Part shown: positions 1-10,897 of the stretch, piece by piece
How the letters are laid out: each line of letters starts with the position of its first letter
Position numbering within the stretch: the first letter of the stretch is position 1
DNA from: Arachis hypogaea
Taxonomy: Eukaryota > Streptophyta > Magnoliopsida > Fabales > Fabaceae
NCBI RefSeq assembly: GCF_003086295.3
Contig: NC_092046.1
Coordinates: 106,867,363 to 106,931,362 of the forward strand
Direction of reading: 5' to 3'
DNA length: 64,000 nt
Made by a program: the position numbers and the translations under genes
The notes under the pieces: model-generated
The model's input: only the letters and a program-made list of their open reading frames with translations
Told to the model about the DNA's origin: nothing
The model's database searches: none

Positions 1-901
1 GGTTAGCTTAAGATAGAATTGTATGTGTTATTTAAGTATGGGAAATTGTGGAAACAAAGGATAATAAGGGAATGAGTCATGCTAATATTATGGGAATTTG
101 GATACCTACTCATGTGAAACTATAAGAATTAAAACTCTATGTGCATTGATAAGCTATGTTATTTTTATGTTTCTATGTTTATGAAAAAAAAATCCAAAAA
201 TATTCAACAAATAAATAAGGGGACAAAATTATCCCAATGCTAAGTCAAGCATTCAAAGATCAATGCATGTATGATAAAATAAAAATAAAAGGTTGAAACA
301 TGAGTATGGAATGTGAAAGGAAATTTCTGGGTAGCTAGGTATGAATTCTAAAATTATATAGAATATATATATATAGGATATGTTAAAGCTTGGGTTAATT
401 AAAGATTCAATTTATAAGCTTACTTAGCCATATATGTATCCTTACCCTTACCTTGGCCCCATTACAACCTTGAAAAGACCTCATGATGTTTGCATTGGTA
501 TATTAAATGTTGTTGATTGGTTAGGAGAAGAACAAAAAAATTAGAGAGCATGATTAGAGAAGGATAGAGTGATGACCCTATACACTAGAGAGACTAGAGT
601 GTACATACATCATCAGTGAGGGTTCCATGCTTGAATTTCTATGTTCCCTGCTTTCATGAGCTATCTTCTTGCATTTTTATCTGCTCTGGCCTTATAAGAA
701 TTGGGTTAGTGGAATTTGATTTGTAATTGTTTCGAAGAGCTTACTTACTTTTGATCAAGTGGACAAAAATCATATAGTTGCATTCATATATATATATATA
801 TAGGTTGCATTGCATTTCATAGGTTTTACATGTTCTTACTCGTTCATTTTATCTCCTTCAACTAAGCATGAGGACATGCTAATGTTTAAGTGTGGGGAGG
901 T
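1..901 (+). mobile_element. Element A, 3' internal non-coding region
   Basis: AT-rich sequence without a supportable gene. It resembles, in order, the 3' non-coding part of H1 read on the minus strand (27754-27800 joined to 19217-18577): both share a stretch around ggggacaaaat, atcaatgcat and catgagtatg. It ends in the polypurine tract at 888-901 next to the LTR. I infer that it is the 3' end of an Athila-type element whose body lies left of the window. It contains short TA microsatellites near 365 and 788. Confidence 0.75.
888..901 (+). promoter_or_regulatory. Polypurine tract of element A
   Basis: AAGTGTGGGGAGGT lies directly before the LTR start TGATAAACC. This is the expected position of the primer for plus-strand DNA synthesis. 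The same purine tract borders the 3' LTR of H1 on the minus strand. Confidence 0.8.
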
Positions 902-2390
902 TGATAAACCATTATTTTATGGTTTATATTGTGTTTATTTATGTGGTTTTGTCATGATCTCTACCCACTTATTCATTAAATAAGCATGCATTTATAATTC
1001 CTTCCTAAAGTTATTGCATGATTGAAAACTTGCTTCCTAGAGACTTTTAATTATGTATTTTATTTTTCCTTTATTCCATTCGATGCCGTGATCTGTGTGT
1101 TAAGTGTTTTAGGCTTTATAGGGCATGAATGAGTTAGAGATTGGAGAGGAAGCTTGCAAAAATGGAAGGAACACAAGAAATTGAGGAGATGACCAGCGAA
1201 AAGCGACGCGGCCGCATGGATCACGCGACCGCGCGAAAGAAAGGAAATCGCAGCGACGCGGCCGCATGGATGACGCGACCGCGCGGCATGGAATAGCACG
1301 AGTGACGCGGCCGCATGGATGACGCGACCACGTGGCAAAGCAGAAAGCCGAATGATGCGGCCGCATGGATGACGCGACCGCGTGACATGCGCGATCTGCA
1401 TAATCTGCAGAATCACTGGGGGCGATTTCGGGCCTTATTTTGACCCAATTTTTGGCCCAGAAAAGCAGACTAGAGCCAGAGAACATGTAGAAACCGAGAA
1501 CAACATTCATTCCGCATAGTTTTAGTTTTTAGATCTAGTTTTTCTCTCCTCTAGGTTTTCTCTCTACACATTCATGGTTTTTAGGATTCGTTATTTTTCA
1601 TTGTTTTTGCATTGGGATATTGAGAAGAGTTATTGCCTCATCAAGACTTCGACATTCTAGTTCGTTCTCTTTACTTGTCTCTTACTCTTCCATGTTCCTT
1701 AATTTACTTAATTTTACTATTGGATTATTTTAGCATTTATTAAATACAATAATTACTTTTTATTTTCAATTAATCCTTTGATCATTATTTATCATGTCTT
1801 TCTTTAATCCCCTTTCTTATGTTTTGAATTCTTCATTTACAATGAGTGAGTAGTTCCCTAACTTGATGGGGAGTTGATTGAAAGGAACCCTTGAGATAGG
1901 ATGCTCAAGAGAGAGATTGTAATTGGGTTTATTATTGGATTGCTCTCTAGTCACTAACACCAATCCTCCCAAGAGTGGATTGGAACTTGTGGATAGAACA
2001 GCATTCCAATTCGTTTGACTTACCCTTACTTAGTAAGGGACAACTAAACATAATAACCCTCAATTGTCAATTAATCTTGAGAGTACTCCAACACGAATAG
2101 GGCTTCCAGCTAATCAACTCCCAGTCAAGGCTTTTATTTAAATTTATATATATTCTCTAATTTAATTTTCTACCATTCAACCCAAACCTTTTTGAAAACA
2201 TCTGATTAATAAATAGCACACTTTTCTGCAACTCGTTAGGAGACGACTTGGGATTCATACTCCCAATATTTTCATTTTAATTTCTGTGACACCCTTCTAA
2301 ATTGATGAGCGAATTTCTGGTTGGTTGAGAACTATACTTGCAACGCATATTTTATAATCATTCTTAACTCACCAATTTCCGCTCGCATCA
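902..2390 (+). repeat. 3' LTR of element A (TGATAAACC family)
   Basis: The LTR starts TGATAAACC and ends CGCTCGCATCA, so it has TG...CA ends and is 1489 bp long. Related LTRs are found at 10898-11989, 12928-13845 and, on the minus strand, 17047-18576. At 2390 the sequence switches abruptly to the end of an L-family LTR; copies of that L segment at about 22390 and 26880 continue across this point, so A is an insertion. Its target duplication cannot be checked because the other end is outside the window. A GC-rich palindrome array is at 1203-1391. Confidence 0.85.
1203..1391. repeat. CpG-rich inverted-repeat array in the LTR of A
   Basis: Four units of about 31 bp, each with GACGCGGCCGCATGGATGACG followed by CGACCGCG. 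GCGGCCGC occurs four times. The units are separated by unrelated spacers of 20-30 bp, and they are GC islands in AT-rich DNA. Small ORFs across this array are products of the repeat. Confidence 0.85.
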
Positions 2391-3258
2391 AAAACCGAAT
2401 TGAAATGGGAGGGAGACAGCCATCTCACCTTATTTCCATCCTTGATAAGTTACATGGTTATGTAGAGGAAGAAGAGAGGATCATTTTGGTGAAATCGGAG
2501 TTTTGATTTGAGTTTTAGTTCAGAAGAAATCAAGCTTTGAAGATTAAGTGTTCATGAAAGTTTCTCTCTTTTCTCTCTTGTTATTTCCGACCAAGATGAA
2601 ATGAGACAGCCTTGGAGGTCTTGGGGGTGTAAGGTGAGTTGTGATTGGTTAGTTTGGAGGTGGGTTAAAATAATATTAATTGTCTCAGGTGTATAACTAT
2701 TAAAACTAGATGTATCGGAACACTTGTAAAAACATGTCTAAAAATTATTTTCTGAGCTACTAGCATAATTGACACTAGTAACATATTTATTATGAGAATA
2801 AAACATGTATGATGAGGCCTTAGCATTGCTAAAGTCATTAGAGAGTGCTGGTGCTAAGCTGCACCAGTAAACCGTAAACCTGGTTAAACCAATTTTCTAT
2901 TTTTAACTAAAACAGACCAAGTAACCTTATAATATCATTCAAGCATTTTCTAATACTAATATAATGATAATATTATACTATTATCTCTCTCCTCTCATGA
3001 ATCGAGTCCGGTTCGTCAAACAGAGACTATTTACGAAAATCAGAATCAAAACTGCCAACCGATACGGTTCAAAAACTAGGTTCTTCGTGACCGCGTTATC
3101 GAGCTTGCCTCGGAAAAGGTTCTAGCTTAAGGATGACATAATGACAATAAGGATTGAGATACTTGTTGATATAGAAGAGGTGTTCTCTTTACTGATCTTC
3201 TGGCGAAATCCGTGCCTTCGGAAAAGATCTCGCATACTCGAAAATCAGGGTTGTTACA
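2391..3258 (-). repeat. Partial LTR of family L
   Basis: Collinear with the right-hand ends of the two complete L LTRs (about 22390-23255 and 26880-27748) and ends in the same terminus GGGTTGTTACA. Its other part was separated by the insertion of A and lies left of the window. The sequence after 3258 is the 3' part of H0, so this copy was itself inserted in H0. It may be a solo LTR or part of a full element. Confidence 0.85.
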
Positions 3259-3405
3259 TTAAACGCCCAGAATGGTGCCCATTCTGGCGTTTAACGCCCA
3301 GAAAGGTATCTTTACTGGCGTTAAACGCCCAGTAAATGCTTATTTTGGGCGTTTAACGCCCAAATATACCTCTTACTGGCGTTTTCTTGCCAGTGAGCTC
3401 CTTCT
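3259..3405. repeat. GGCGTTTAACGCC palindrome array, 3' part of H0
   Basis: Repeated inverted units such as CTGGCGTTTAACGCCCAG, CTGGCGTTAAACGCCCAG and TTGGGCGTTTAACGCCCAA, with 10-20 bp spacers. It is positioned after pol, as in E1-E3, where the array precedes a further ORF. The array is cut on the left by the L-family LTR. Confidence 0.85.
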
Positions 3406-3536
3406 CCCTGTTTTGTATTCTGAATCCTTCTGTAACCCTGTTAACTTATGCAATTGATTCTTTACCTTGAAGATTATTTATATTAAACTTGTATAATTAA
3501 AAATAAATAAATAAATAAAAAGCTTTGCTAATGGCT

Positions 3537-3560
3537 GGGTTGCCTCCCAGCAAGCGCTTC
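3537..3560 (-). promoter_or_regulatory. Conserved post-pol hairpin motif of H0
   Basis: The minus strand reads GAAGCGCTTGCTGGGAGGCAACCC, about 30 bp after the pol stop. Nearly the same motif follows gag-PR in E1, E2 and E3 and is kept in M, which has no coding sequence. It can fold as GTTG-GGAGG-CAAC or UUGGG-AGGCAA-CCCAA. Its function is unknown. Confidence 0.6.
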
Positions 3561-3592
3561 TTTATTCTCGTTAGCTGGACCTTGCTGAGCTT

Positions 3593-4530
3593 TTAATCTA
3601 GCCTCAGCCTTGAGCACTCTTGCTCAATATTACCTTCAAGATAATGCTTGATTCTCTGTCCATTAACAATGAACTTCTTATTAGAATCAATGTCTTGAAG
3701 CTCCACATAGCCATATGGTGACACACTTGTAATCACATATGGTCCCCTCCACCGGGATTTCAGTTTCCTGGGGAATAGCCTGAGCCTAGAGTTAAACAGC
3801 AGAACCTTCTATCCTGGTTCGAAGACTCTAGATGACAGCTTTCTGTCATGCCACCTTTTTGCTTTATCTTTGTAAAGCTTGGCATTTTCGAAAGCAGTGA
3901 GTCTAAATTCCTCTAGCTCATTCAGATGGAGCAACCTTTTTTCTCCGGCTAAATTGGCATCAACGTTTAGGAATCTGGTTGCCCAGTAGGCCTTATGCTC
4001 CAGTTCCATGGGCAGATGACAAGCCTTACCATACACAAGCTGGTATGGAGAGGTCCCTATAGGAGTCTTGAATGCTGTTCTGTAAGCCCACAGAGCATCA
4101 TCCAAGCTTCTTGCCCAATCCTTTCTACGGGTACTTACAGTCCGTTCCAAGATTCTTTTTAGTTCTCTATTAGAGACTTCAGCTTGCCCATTTGTCTGTA
4201 GATGATATGGAGTTGCCACCTTGTGGCTAATTCCATACCGGACCATAGCAGAGTAAAGCTGTTTGTTGCAGAAGTGAGTGCCCCCATCACTGATTAGTGC
4301 TCTAGGGACACCAAACCTGCTGAAGATATGTTTCTGGAGGAACTTCAGCACTGTCTTAGTATCATTAGTGGGTGTGGCAATGGCCTCTACCCATTTGGAT
4401 ACATAATCGACTGCCACCAGAATATAAGTGTTTGAGTATGATGGTGGGAAAGGCCCCATGAAGTCAATACCCCATACATCAAACAACTTAATCTCCAAGA
4501 TTTCCTGTTGAGGCATGGCGTAACCATGAG
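3593..4530 (-). pseudogene. pol: H0 integrase
   Basis: Integrase inserts the reverse-transcribed DNA into the genome. The catalytic core is clear: WGIDFMGPF (first Asp), the YVSKWVEA motif, [11 protein letters not shown] (second Asp), and [12 protein letters not shown] (Glu). The C-terminal GPY/F-type region (KSRWRGPYVITSV) follows after an in-frame stop near 3808 and ends at 3593. The N-terminal HHCC zinc-finger region, normally about 150 residues between the RNase H end (DHLSR) and this core, is missing: the sequence goes from DHLSR to the core within about 40 bp and changes frame. This is an internal deletion, so the protein could not be a normal integrase. Confidence 0.9.
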
Positions 4531-7473
4531 GCAGATTACTATCCGGGACAGATGATCAGTCACTTGGTTTTCTGTCCTTTTTCTGTCTCTTATTTCTATA
4601 TCAAACTCTTACAGAAGCAATACCCATCTTATGAGCCTGGGTTTTGAATCCTGCTTTGTAAGTAGATATTTAAGAGCAGCATGGTCAGTGTACACAATCA
4701 CTTTTGATCCTACTAAGTATGATCTAAACTTGTCAATGCCATAAACCACTGTAAGCAATTATTTTTCTGTGGTTGTGTAATTTTTCTGGGCATCATTTAA
4801 GACACGGCTAGCATAATAAATGACATGCAGACGCTTGTCATGCCTCTGCCCCAATACTGCACCAATGGCATGGTCACTAGCATCACACATTAGTTCGAAT
4901 GGTAATGTCCAGTCTGGTGCAGAAATAACTGGTGCTGTGACCAACTTAGCTTTTAGAGTTTCGAACACTTGCAGACACTCTGTGTCAAACACAAATGGCA
5001 TGTCAGCAGCTAGCAGGTTGCTCAGAGATTTTGTAATTTTTGAAAAATCCTTTATAAACCCCCTATAGAATCCTGCATGCCCCAGAAAGCTTCTGATTGC
5101 CTTAACATTGGCAGGTGGTGGTAATTTTTCAATTACCTCTATCTTAGCTTGATCCACCTCTATTCCCTTGTTTGAAATCTTATGCCCAAGGAAAATCCCT
5201 TCAGTTACCATAAAGTGACATTTTTCCTAATTTAAAACCAGGTTAGTCTCTTGGCATCTTTTCAGAACTAGTGTCAGGTGATCAAGACAGGAGCTGAATG
5301 AGTCTCCATATACTGAGAAGTCATCCATGAAGACTTCCAGAAATTTTTCCACCATATCAGAGAAAATAGAGAGCATGCATCTCTGAAAGGTTGCAGGTAC
5401 ATTACACAGCCCAAATAGCATCCTTCTGTAGGCAAATACTCCAGATGGGCATGTGAATGCTGTTTTCTCTTGATCCTGGGGATCTACTGCAATTTGGTTG
5501 TAGCCTGAATAGCCATCCAAAAAGCAGTAATAATCATGACCTGCTAGTCTTTCTAGCATCTGGTCTATGAATGGTAAAGGAAAATGATCCTTTCTAGTGG
5601 CTGTATTGAGCCTTCTGTAGTCAATACACATGCGCCACCCTGTAACTGTTCTTGTAGGAACCAGTTCATTTTTTTCATTATGAACCACTATCATGCCTCC
5701 CTTTTTCAGGACAACTTGGACAGGGCTCACCCAGGGGCTATCAGAAATAGGATAAATAATCCCAGCCTCCAGTAACTTGGTGACCTCTTTCTGCACCACT
5801 TCCTTGATGGCTGGATTTAGCCGCCTCTGTGGTTGAACTACTGGCTTAGCATCGTCCTCCAATAAGATCTTGTGCATGCATCTTGCTGGGATGATGCCCT
5901 TAAGATCACTTATGGACCACCCAAGAGCTGTCTTGTGTGTCCTTAGCACTTGAAGTAGCGCTTCCTCTTCTAGGGGATTTAAAGCAGAGCTTATGATCAC
6001 CGGAAAAGTGTCACCTTCTCCCAGAAATGTATATTTCAGGGATGGTGGTAATGGTTTGAGCTCGGGTTTAGGAGGTTTTTCCTCTTCCTGAGGAGGTTTC
6101 AGAGGCTCTTTCAATTCCTCTGACTCCTCTAGATCTGGTTGAACATCTTTAAAGATGTCTTCCAGCTCTGATTCGAGACTCTCAGCCATGTTGATCTCCT
6201 CTACCAAAGAGTTAATAAGATCAACTTTCATGCAGTCTTTTGGTGTGTCTGGATGCTGCATGGCTTTGACAGCATTCAACTTAAACTCATCCTCATTGAC
6301 TCTCAGGGTTACTTCCCCCTTTTGGACATCAATGAGAGTTCGTCCAGTTGCTAGGAAAGGTCTTCCTAGAATGAGAGTAGCACTCTTGTGCTCCTCTATT
6401 TCCAGCACTACAAAGTCAGTGGGAAAGGCGAATGGCCCAACCCTGACAATCATGTCTTCAATCACGCCTGATGGGTATTTAATGGAGCCATAAGCAAGTT
6501 GGAGACATATCTGGGTTGGTTTGACTTCTTCAGTTAAACCAAGCTTTCTGATAGTGGATGTAGGTATTAGGTTGATGCTTGCCCCAAGATCACATAAAGC
6601 TGTCTTGGTGCAATTACCCTCTAATATGCATGGTATCATAAAGCTCCCAGGATCTTTAAGCTTTTCTGAGAAGCTTTTCAAAATGACTGCACTGCATTCT
6701 TCAGTGAGGAGAACTCTTTCAGTTTCTCTCCAATCCTTCTTATGACTCAAGATCTCTTTCATTAACTTGGCATAAGAGGGTATTTGCTCAAGTGCCTCTG
6801 CAAACGGAATCTTTATTTCAAGAGTCCTGAGATAGTCTGCAAAGCAGGTAAATTGCTTATCCTGCTCCTCTTTGTGGAGTTTTTGAGGATAAGGCATCTT
6901 GGCTTTGTATTCCTCAACCTTGGTTGCTGCAGGTTTATTTCCTACAGAGGTGGTTGGAGAAGCCTTTTTAGAGGGGTTGTTATCAGCACTTGTGTGTGTC
7001 TGATCCCTCACTGGCATTTGAATGCCAGGGTTAGAAGCTTGATTGGCGTTGGACACCAACTTCTTACCTATTTCTGGCGTTTGAATGCCAGAATTGAGCT
7101 TCCATTGGGCATTTGACGCCAGCTCCTTGCCTGTTTCTAGCGTTTGAATGCCAGAACTGCGCATGGGATAGACGTTTAACGCCAATCTTGCATCTTTTTC
7201 TGGCGTTTGAACGCCAGAGTTGTTCCTCTCTGGGCTCTTACTGTCCTCAGAGGGATTTTGGATAATATTTTGTTCATCCTCTGTCAGTTGTTCTTTTCTT
7301 GGCTTTCTGCTACTCTGAAGTGAGGTATTTAATATTTTCCCACTTCTTAATTGAACTTTCTGGCACTCCTCTGTTATTTACTTTGATAACTGCTGTTTTG
7401 TCTGATTCAATTGTGCTTCCATATTTTTATTAGCATTTTTAGTGTCTTGTAGCATCTCTTTGAATTCTGCTAG
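4530..7473 (-). pseudogene. pol: H0 protease-reverse transcriptase-RNase H
   Basis: In the same frame as gag. It starts with the gag/protease linker (QLRSG motif near 7350), followed by an SGIQTPE-type repeat encoded by palindromes. The aspartic protease has ALCDLGASINLIP and ILGRPFLATG. The reverse transcriptase has CIDYRRLN, DGYSGYNQI, LFGLCNVPATFQ and the active site FMDDF. RNase H begins near FELMCDASDHAIGAVLGQ. Disruptions: a stop after NLVLN at about 5224, where most relatives have Trp (TGG to TAG would explain it), a stop after TTTEK at about 4757, and one in the late RNase H region. The longest open stretch is 5227-7185. A reliable Athila-lineage pol, currently inactive. Confidence 0.93.
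7011..7217. repeat. Palindrome array inside the H0 gag-pol coding frame
   Basis: At least six palindromes of the type CTGGCGTTTGAATGCCAG (7011, 7074, 7107, 7137, 7171, 7200) lie in the coding linker between gag and protease. Translated on the minus strand they give repeated SGIQTPE/SNA peptides. The motif is the same as in the LTR and in the post-pol array, so the repeat has entered coding sequence without breaking the frame. Confidence 0.85.
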
Positions 7474-8244
7474 CTATTTTGTTAGAAAACACAATTCTTG
7501 ATTGAGTTCAGCAACTTGTTCGGGAGGACCAAGTTTAGTAGACACTGCCTTGGCTTCTTCTTTTATGGAGGACCCACTACTTATGTACAGATACTGATTT
7601 CTGGCAACTATATCAATAAGCTCTTGAGCCTCTTCAATAGTTTTTCTCATGTGTATAGATCCACCAGCTAAGTGATCTAGAGATATCTGAGCTCTTTCTG
7701 TAAGCCCAAAGTAGAAGATGTCTAATTGCACCCACTCTGAAAACATTTCAGAAGGGCATTTCCTTAGCATCCCTCTGTACCTCTCCCAGGCATTATAAAG
7801 GGATTCATCATCCTCTTGTTTAAAGTCTTGGATGTCCAGCCTTAGCTGTGTCATCCTTTTTGGAGGGAAATATTAATTCAGGAATTTGTCTGATAACTGT
7901 TTCCATGTTCTTATGCTTGCTGTGGGTTGGTTGTTTAACCACCTTTTAGCTTGATATTTTACAGCAAACGGAAATAGTAACAGCCTGTATACATCCTGAT
8001 CTACCTCCTTGTCACGTACTGTGTCAGCAATTTGCAAGAATTATGCCAGAAACTTAGTGGGCTCTTCCTGTGGAAGACCGGAATACTGACAGTTTTGCTG
8101 CACCATGACAATGAGCTGAGGATTTAGCTCAAAACTATCTTCTTTGATGGGAGGTATACAGATACTACTCCCATATGCATCAGTAATGGGGTTAGCATAT
8201 GACCCCAGAGTCCTTCTGGAATGTTCATTTCCACTTAGGTCCAT
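7474..8244 (-). pseudogene. gag: H0 gag
   Basis: The structural capsid protein. The start is the Met of MDLSGNEHSRRTLGSY at 8244. Recognisable blocks are IPPIKEDSFELNPQL, QQNCQYSGLPQEEP, then (after a stop near 8043 that stands in the frame) LFPFAV, and SLYNAWERYRGMLRKCPS with DIFYFGL and the EEAQELIDIVARN segment. It is collinear with the gag of E1 and E3 and about 35-45% alike by eye. All parts are in one frame, the same as pol, so the losses are nonsense changes (near 8043, near 7875 and at 7474). No CCHC zinc knuckle is visible. Confidence 0.88.
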
Positions 8245-9390
8245 GACGGAGAAAGGGAGATGATGTGAATTGCAAGTAAAATATATATTTTTTATTTAAT
8301 TAAAAATAATAAAAAAAATGAAATAAAATAAAGTAAAATAATTAGAAGATAAAATATAGATTTCAAAAATTAAAAGAAAAAGAAAATAAAAAGAAATTTG
8401 AATGTTGAATTGATTAATTAATTGAAAAGATTTAAAAAATTTTGAATATGATTTTCGAAAAAGATTTGAGTTTTGAATTTTTAAAACTAAGATAAGATAA
8501 AATAGAAAGTTTTTAAAATAAAAATCTGAATTTTTAAAGGGAAATTTCGAAAATTAATTGAAATAAAGAGAAAATATATGTTTGAATTTAATGAAGAAAG
8601 AGAAAAACACACAAAAGACACAAGACTTAAAATTTTTAGATCTAATGCTCTTTATTTTTCGAAAATTTTGGAGGAAAAACACCAAGGAACACCAAACTTA
8701 AAATTTTTTAAGATCAAAATACAAAGAAGACTCAAGAACACCTTAAAGACTCACAAGAACAACAAGAATAAATTTCAAAGATTCAAGAACATAAAAAGAA
8801 CACCAAACTTAAAACTTTTAGGAAAACTAAAAATAAATTTTCGAAAATTAAAGAAAGATAGCAAGAGAACACCAAACTTAAAAGTTTGGCACAAGATTTA
8901 ATCAAAGAAAAATTATTTTTGAAAATGTTTAAAAAGGAAGATACTCAATTACCAAGAACATAAGCACAACGCTCTAGCCAACTGAGTTATAAATTTAAAG
9001 TGTTTTTTTTTAAAAAAAATATTTAATGTATAAATTTTTTTTTATTTTTTTATTTTGGATACTAAGAATTTGAAAATGCACAAGGAAAACAAAAAAAATC
9101 ACAAAACAAGAAAAACTAAAGATCAAATAAGGAAAATAAACAAGAACAACTTGAAGATTAAGAAAGAACAATGAACACAAATTCGAAAATTTAAAGGAAA
9201 ATAAAAATATGAAATTGACACCAAACTTAAAATGTGAAACTAAACTCAAACAGAAAAACTCTAAAGATTAATAAAGAAAAATAATAAATTTTTGGAAAAT
9301 TTTTGAAACGAAAATAAAAGACTCTGACCCAAAAGACAAAATTTTCCTAATCTAAGCAACAAGATGAACCGTCAGTTGTTCAAACTCGAA
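8245..9390 (-). other. H0 AT-rich leader (5' untranslated region)
   Basis: No gene. Very AT-rich, with repeated self-complementary TTTTCGAAAA (for example 8455, 8657, 8838) and four copies of ACACCAAACTTA on the plus strand (8689, 8800, 8869, 9218), which is the polypurine-tract core TAAGTTTGGTGT in the element's sense. Contains a tRNA-like piece at 8960-8991. The same layout is found in the leaders of E1 and E3. Confidence 0.75.
8960..8991 (-). other. tRNA-like 5' half (Ile-type?) in the H0 leader
   Basis: The minus strand reads TATAACTCAGTTGGCTAG and then continues to GTGCTTAT. This has the T8/D-arm pattern of tRNAs (AACTCAGTTGG-TAGAG, box A) and a start of an anticodon arm with CTTAT, that is C32-U33-UAU. 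After that the match to a tRNA stops. No acceptor stem or T arm is visible. Closest by memory to plant isoleucine tRNAs; identity uncertain. Confidence 0.5.
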
Positions 9391-9412
9391 CAATCCCCGG
9401 CAACGGCACCAA
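9391..9412 (-). promoter_or_regulatory. Primer binding site of H0
   Basis: Minus strand TTTGGTGCCGTTGCCGGGGA, five bases after the LTR end GCACCA. The consensus in E3 and M is TTGGCGCCGTTGCCGGGGA. Athila/Calypso elements are reported to use a tRNA-Asp type primer, and this fits. Confidence 0.85.
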
Positions 9413-10308
9413 AAACTTGGTGCAAGAATTGTAAATCACACTTTTCACAACTCGTACCACTAACCAGCAAATGCACTCGATCCCACGGAGATTGTCGGCT
9501 TGAAGCAAGCTATGGTTATTTTGTAATTCTTAGTCAGGAAATCAATGATAAGAGTGATTATATTTATGAAGGGTAAATAGCATAAATTAAATAATACTTG
9601 TTATGCAGTAATGGAGAACATATTGAGGATTTGGAGATGCTCTTTATTCCGAATCTCTGCTTTCCTACTGTCTTCTTCTTCACGCACGCAAGGCTCCTTT
9701 CATGGCAAGCTGTATGTTGGTGGATCACCGTTGTCAATGGCTACCATTTGTCCTCTCAGTGAAAATGGTCCAAATGCGCTGTCACCGCACGGCTAATCAT
9801 CTGTCGGTTCTCACTCATGTTGGAATAGGATCCATTGATCCTTTTGCGTCTGTCACTACGCCCAGCACTCGTGAGTTTGAAGCTCGTCACAGTCATCACC
9901 TCCCAGATCCTACTCGGAATACCACAGACAAGGTTTAGACTTTTCGGATCTCAGGAATGGCCGCCAATAGTCCTAGCCTATACTACGAAGACTCTGATCA
10001 TGAACCAAGAGGCTAAGAGATATACACTCAATCTAAGGTAGAATGGAAGTGGTTGGCAGGCACGCGTTCATAGGTTGAGAATGGTGATGAGTGTGACGGA
10101 TCATCATATTCATCAGGATGAAGTGCGACTGAATATCTTAGAATAGAGACAAGCGTGATTGAATGGAAAACTGTAGTAATTGCATTAATTCATCGAAACA
10201 CAGCATAGCTCCTCACCCCCAACCTAGGGTTTAGAGACTTATGCCGTCAGAAATACAATATGAAACATGTAAAATGTCATGAGGTCCAAAATAAATCTCT
10301 AAAAGTTG

Positions 10309-10316
10309 TTTTTATA
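10309..10316 (-). promoter_or_regulatory. Putative TATA box in H0 LTR
   Basis: Minus strand TATAAAAA in the context TAGTTTAGTATAAAAAC. It aligns with TAGTTTAGTATAAATAG in E1 and is the probable start of the genomic RNA promoter. The palindrome array lies about 120 bp upstream in the sense of the element. Confidence 0.65.
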
Positions 10317-10439
10317 CTAAACTAGTAACCTAGGTTTACAGAAAATGAGTACACTATGATAGATAGTGCAGAAATCCACTTCTGGGGCCCACTTGGTGTG
10401 TGCTGGGGTTGAGACTTGAGCTTTACACGTGCCTAGGCT

Positions 10440-10525
10440 GTTTCTAGAGTTAAACGCCAGGTTGTAACCTATTTCTGGCATTTTACGCCAGAATAGGGCA
10501 GAGAATAGGCGTTGAACGCCAGTTT
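10440..10525. repeat. U3 palindrome array in the H0 LTR
   Basis: Units such as TTAAACGCCAG, TTCTGGCATTTTACGCCAGAA and GGCGTTGAACGCC. A shorter version of the arrays in E1-E3, at the same place relative to the TATA box. Confidence 0.75.
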
Positions 10526-10897
10526 GTGTCATCTAAACTCGGGCAAAGTATAAACTATTATATATTGCTGGAAAGCCCTGGATGTCTACTTTCCAACGCA
10601 ATTGAGAGCGTGCCATTTGGACTTCTATAGCTCCAGAAAATCCACTTTGAGTGAAGGGAGGTCAGAATCCAACAGCATCTGCAGTCCTTTTTCAGCCTCT
10701 GAATCAGATTTTTGCTCAGGTCCCTCAATTTCAGCCAGAAAATACCTGAAATCACAGAAAAACACACAAACTCATAGTAAAGTCCAAAAATGTGATTTTT
10801 ATTTAAAAACTAATAAAAATATACTGAAAACCAATCAAATCATACTAAAAGCTATGTAAAAACAATGCCAAAAAGCGTATAAATTATCCGCTCATCA

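Larger units (their letters stand above)
3259..10897 (-). mobile_element. H0: Ty3/gypsy Athila-lineage element with gag-pol, 3' end missing
   Basis: Read on the minus strand: 5' LTR 10897-9418, primer binding site, long AT-rich leader, gag, protease, reverse transcriptase, RNase H, integrase, then a conserved hairpin and a palindrome array. It is interrupted at 3258 by an L-family LTR. It carries the same LTR family (TGATGAGCGGATAATTTATA) as E1-E3 but, unlike them, encodes polymerase domains. Several stops and an integrase deletion make it defective now. It was inserted in the LTR of T; the expected 5 bp target copy on the right is CGTGA. Confidence 0.9.
9418..10897 (-). repeat. 5' LTR of H0 (TGATGAGCGG family)
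   Basis: 1480 bp with minus-strand ends TGATGAGCGG...CTTGCACCA. A U3 palindrome array lies at about 10440-10520, a TATA box at 10309-10316, then the conserved region with the gcctgacaaacac and attggcggccat blocks, as in E1-E3. The LTR joins T sequence directly at 10898. Confidence 0.9.

Noticed and set aside
1060..1510. Small proteins with SRHPCGR repeats on the minus strand
   Set aside because: Translation of the CpG palindrome array in the LTR of A.
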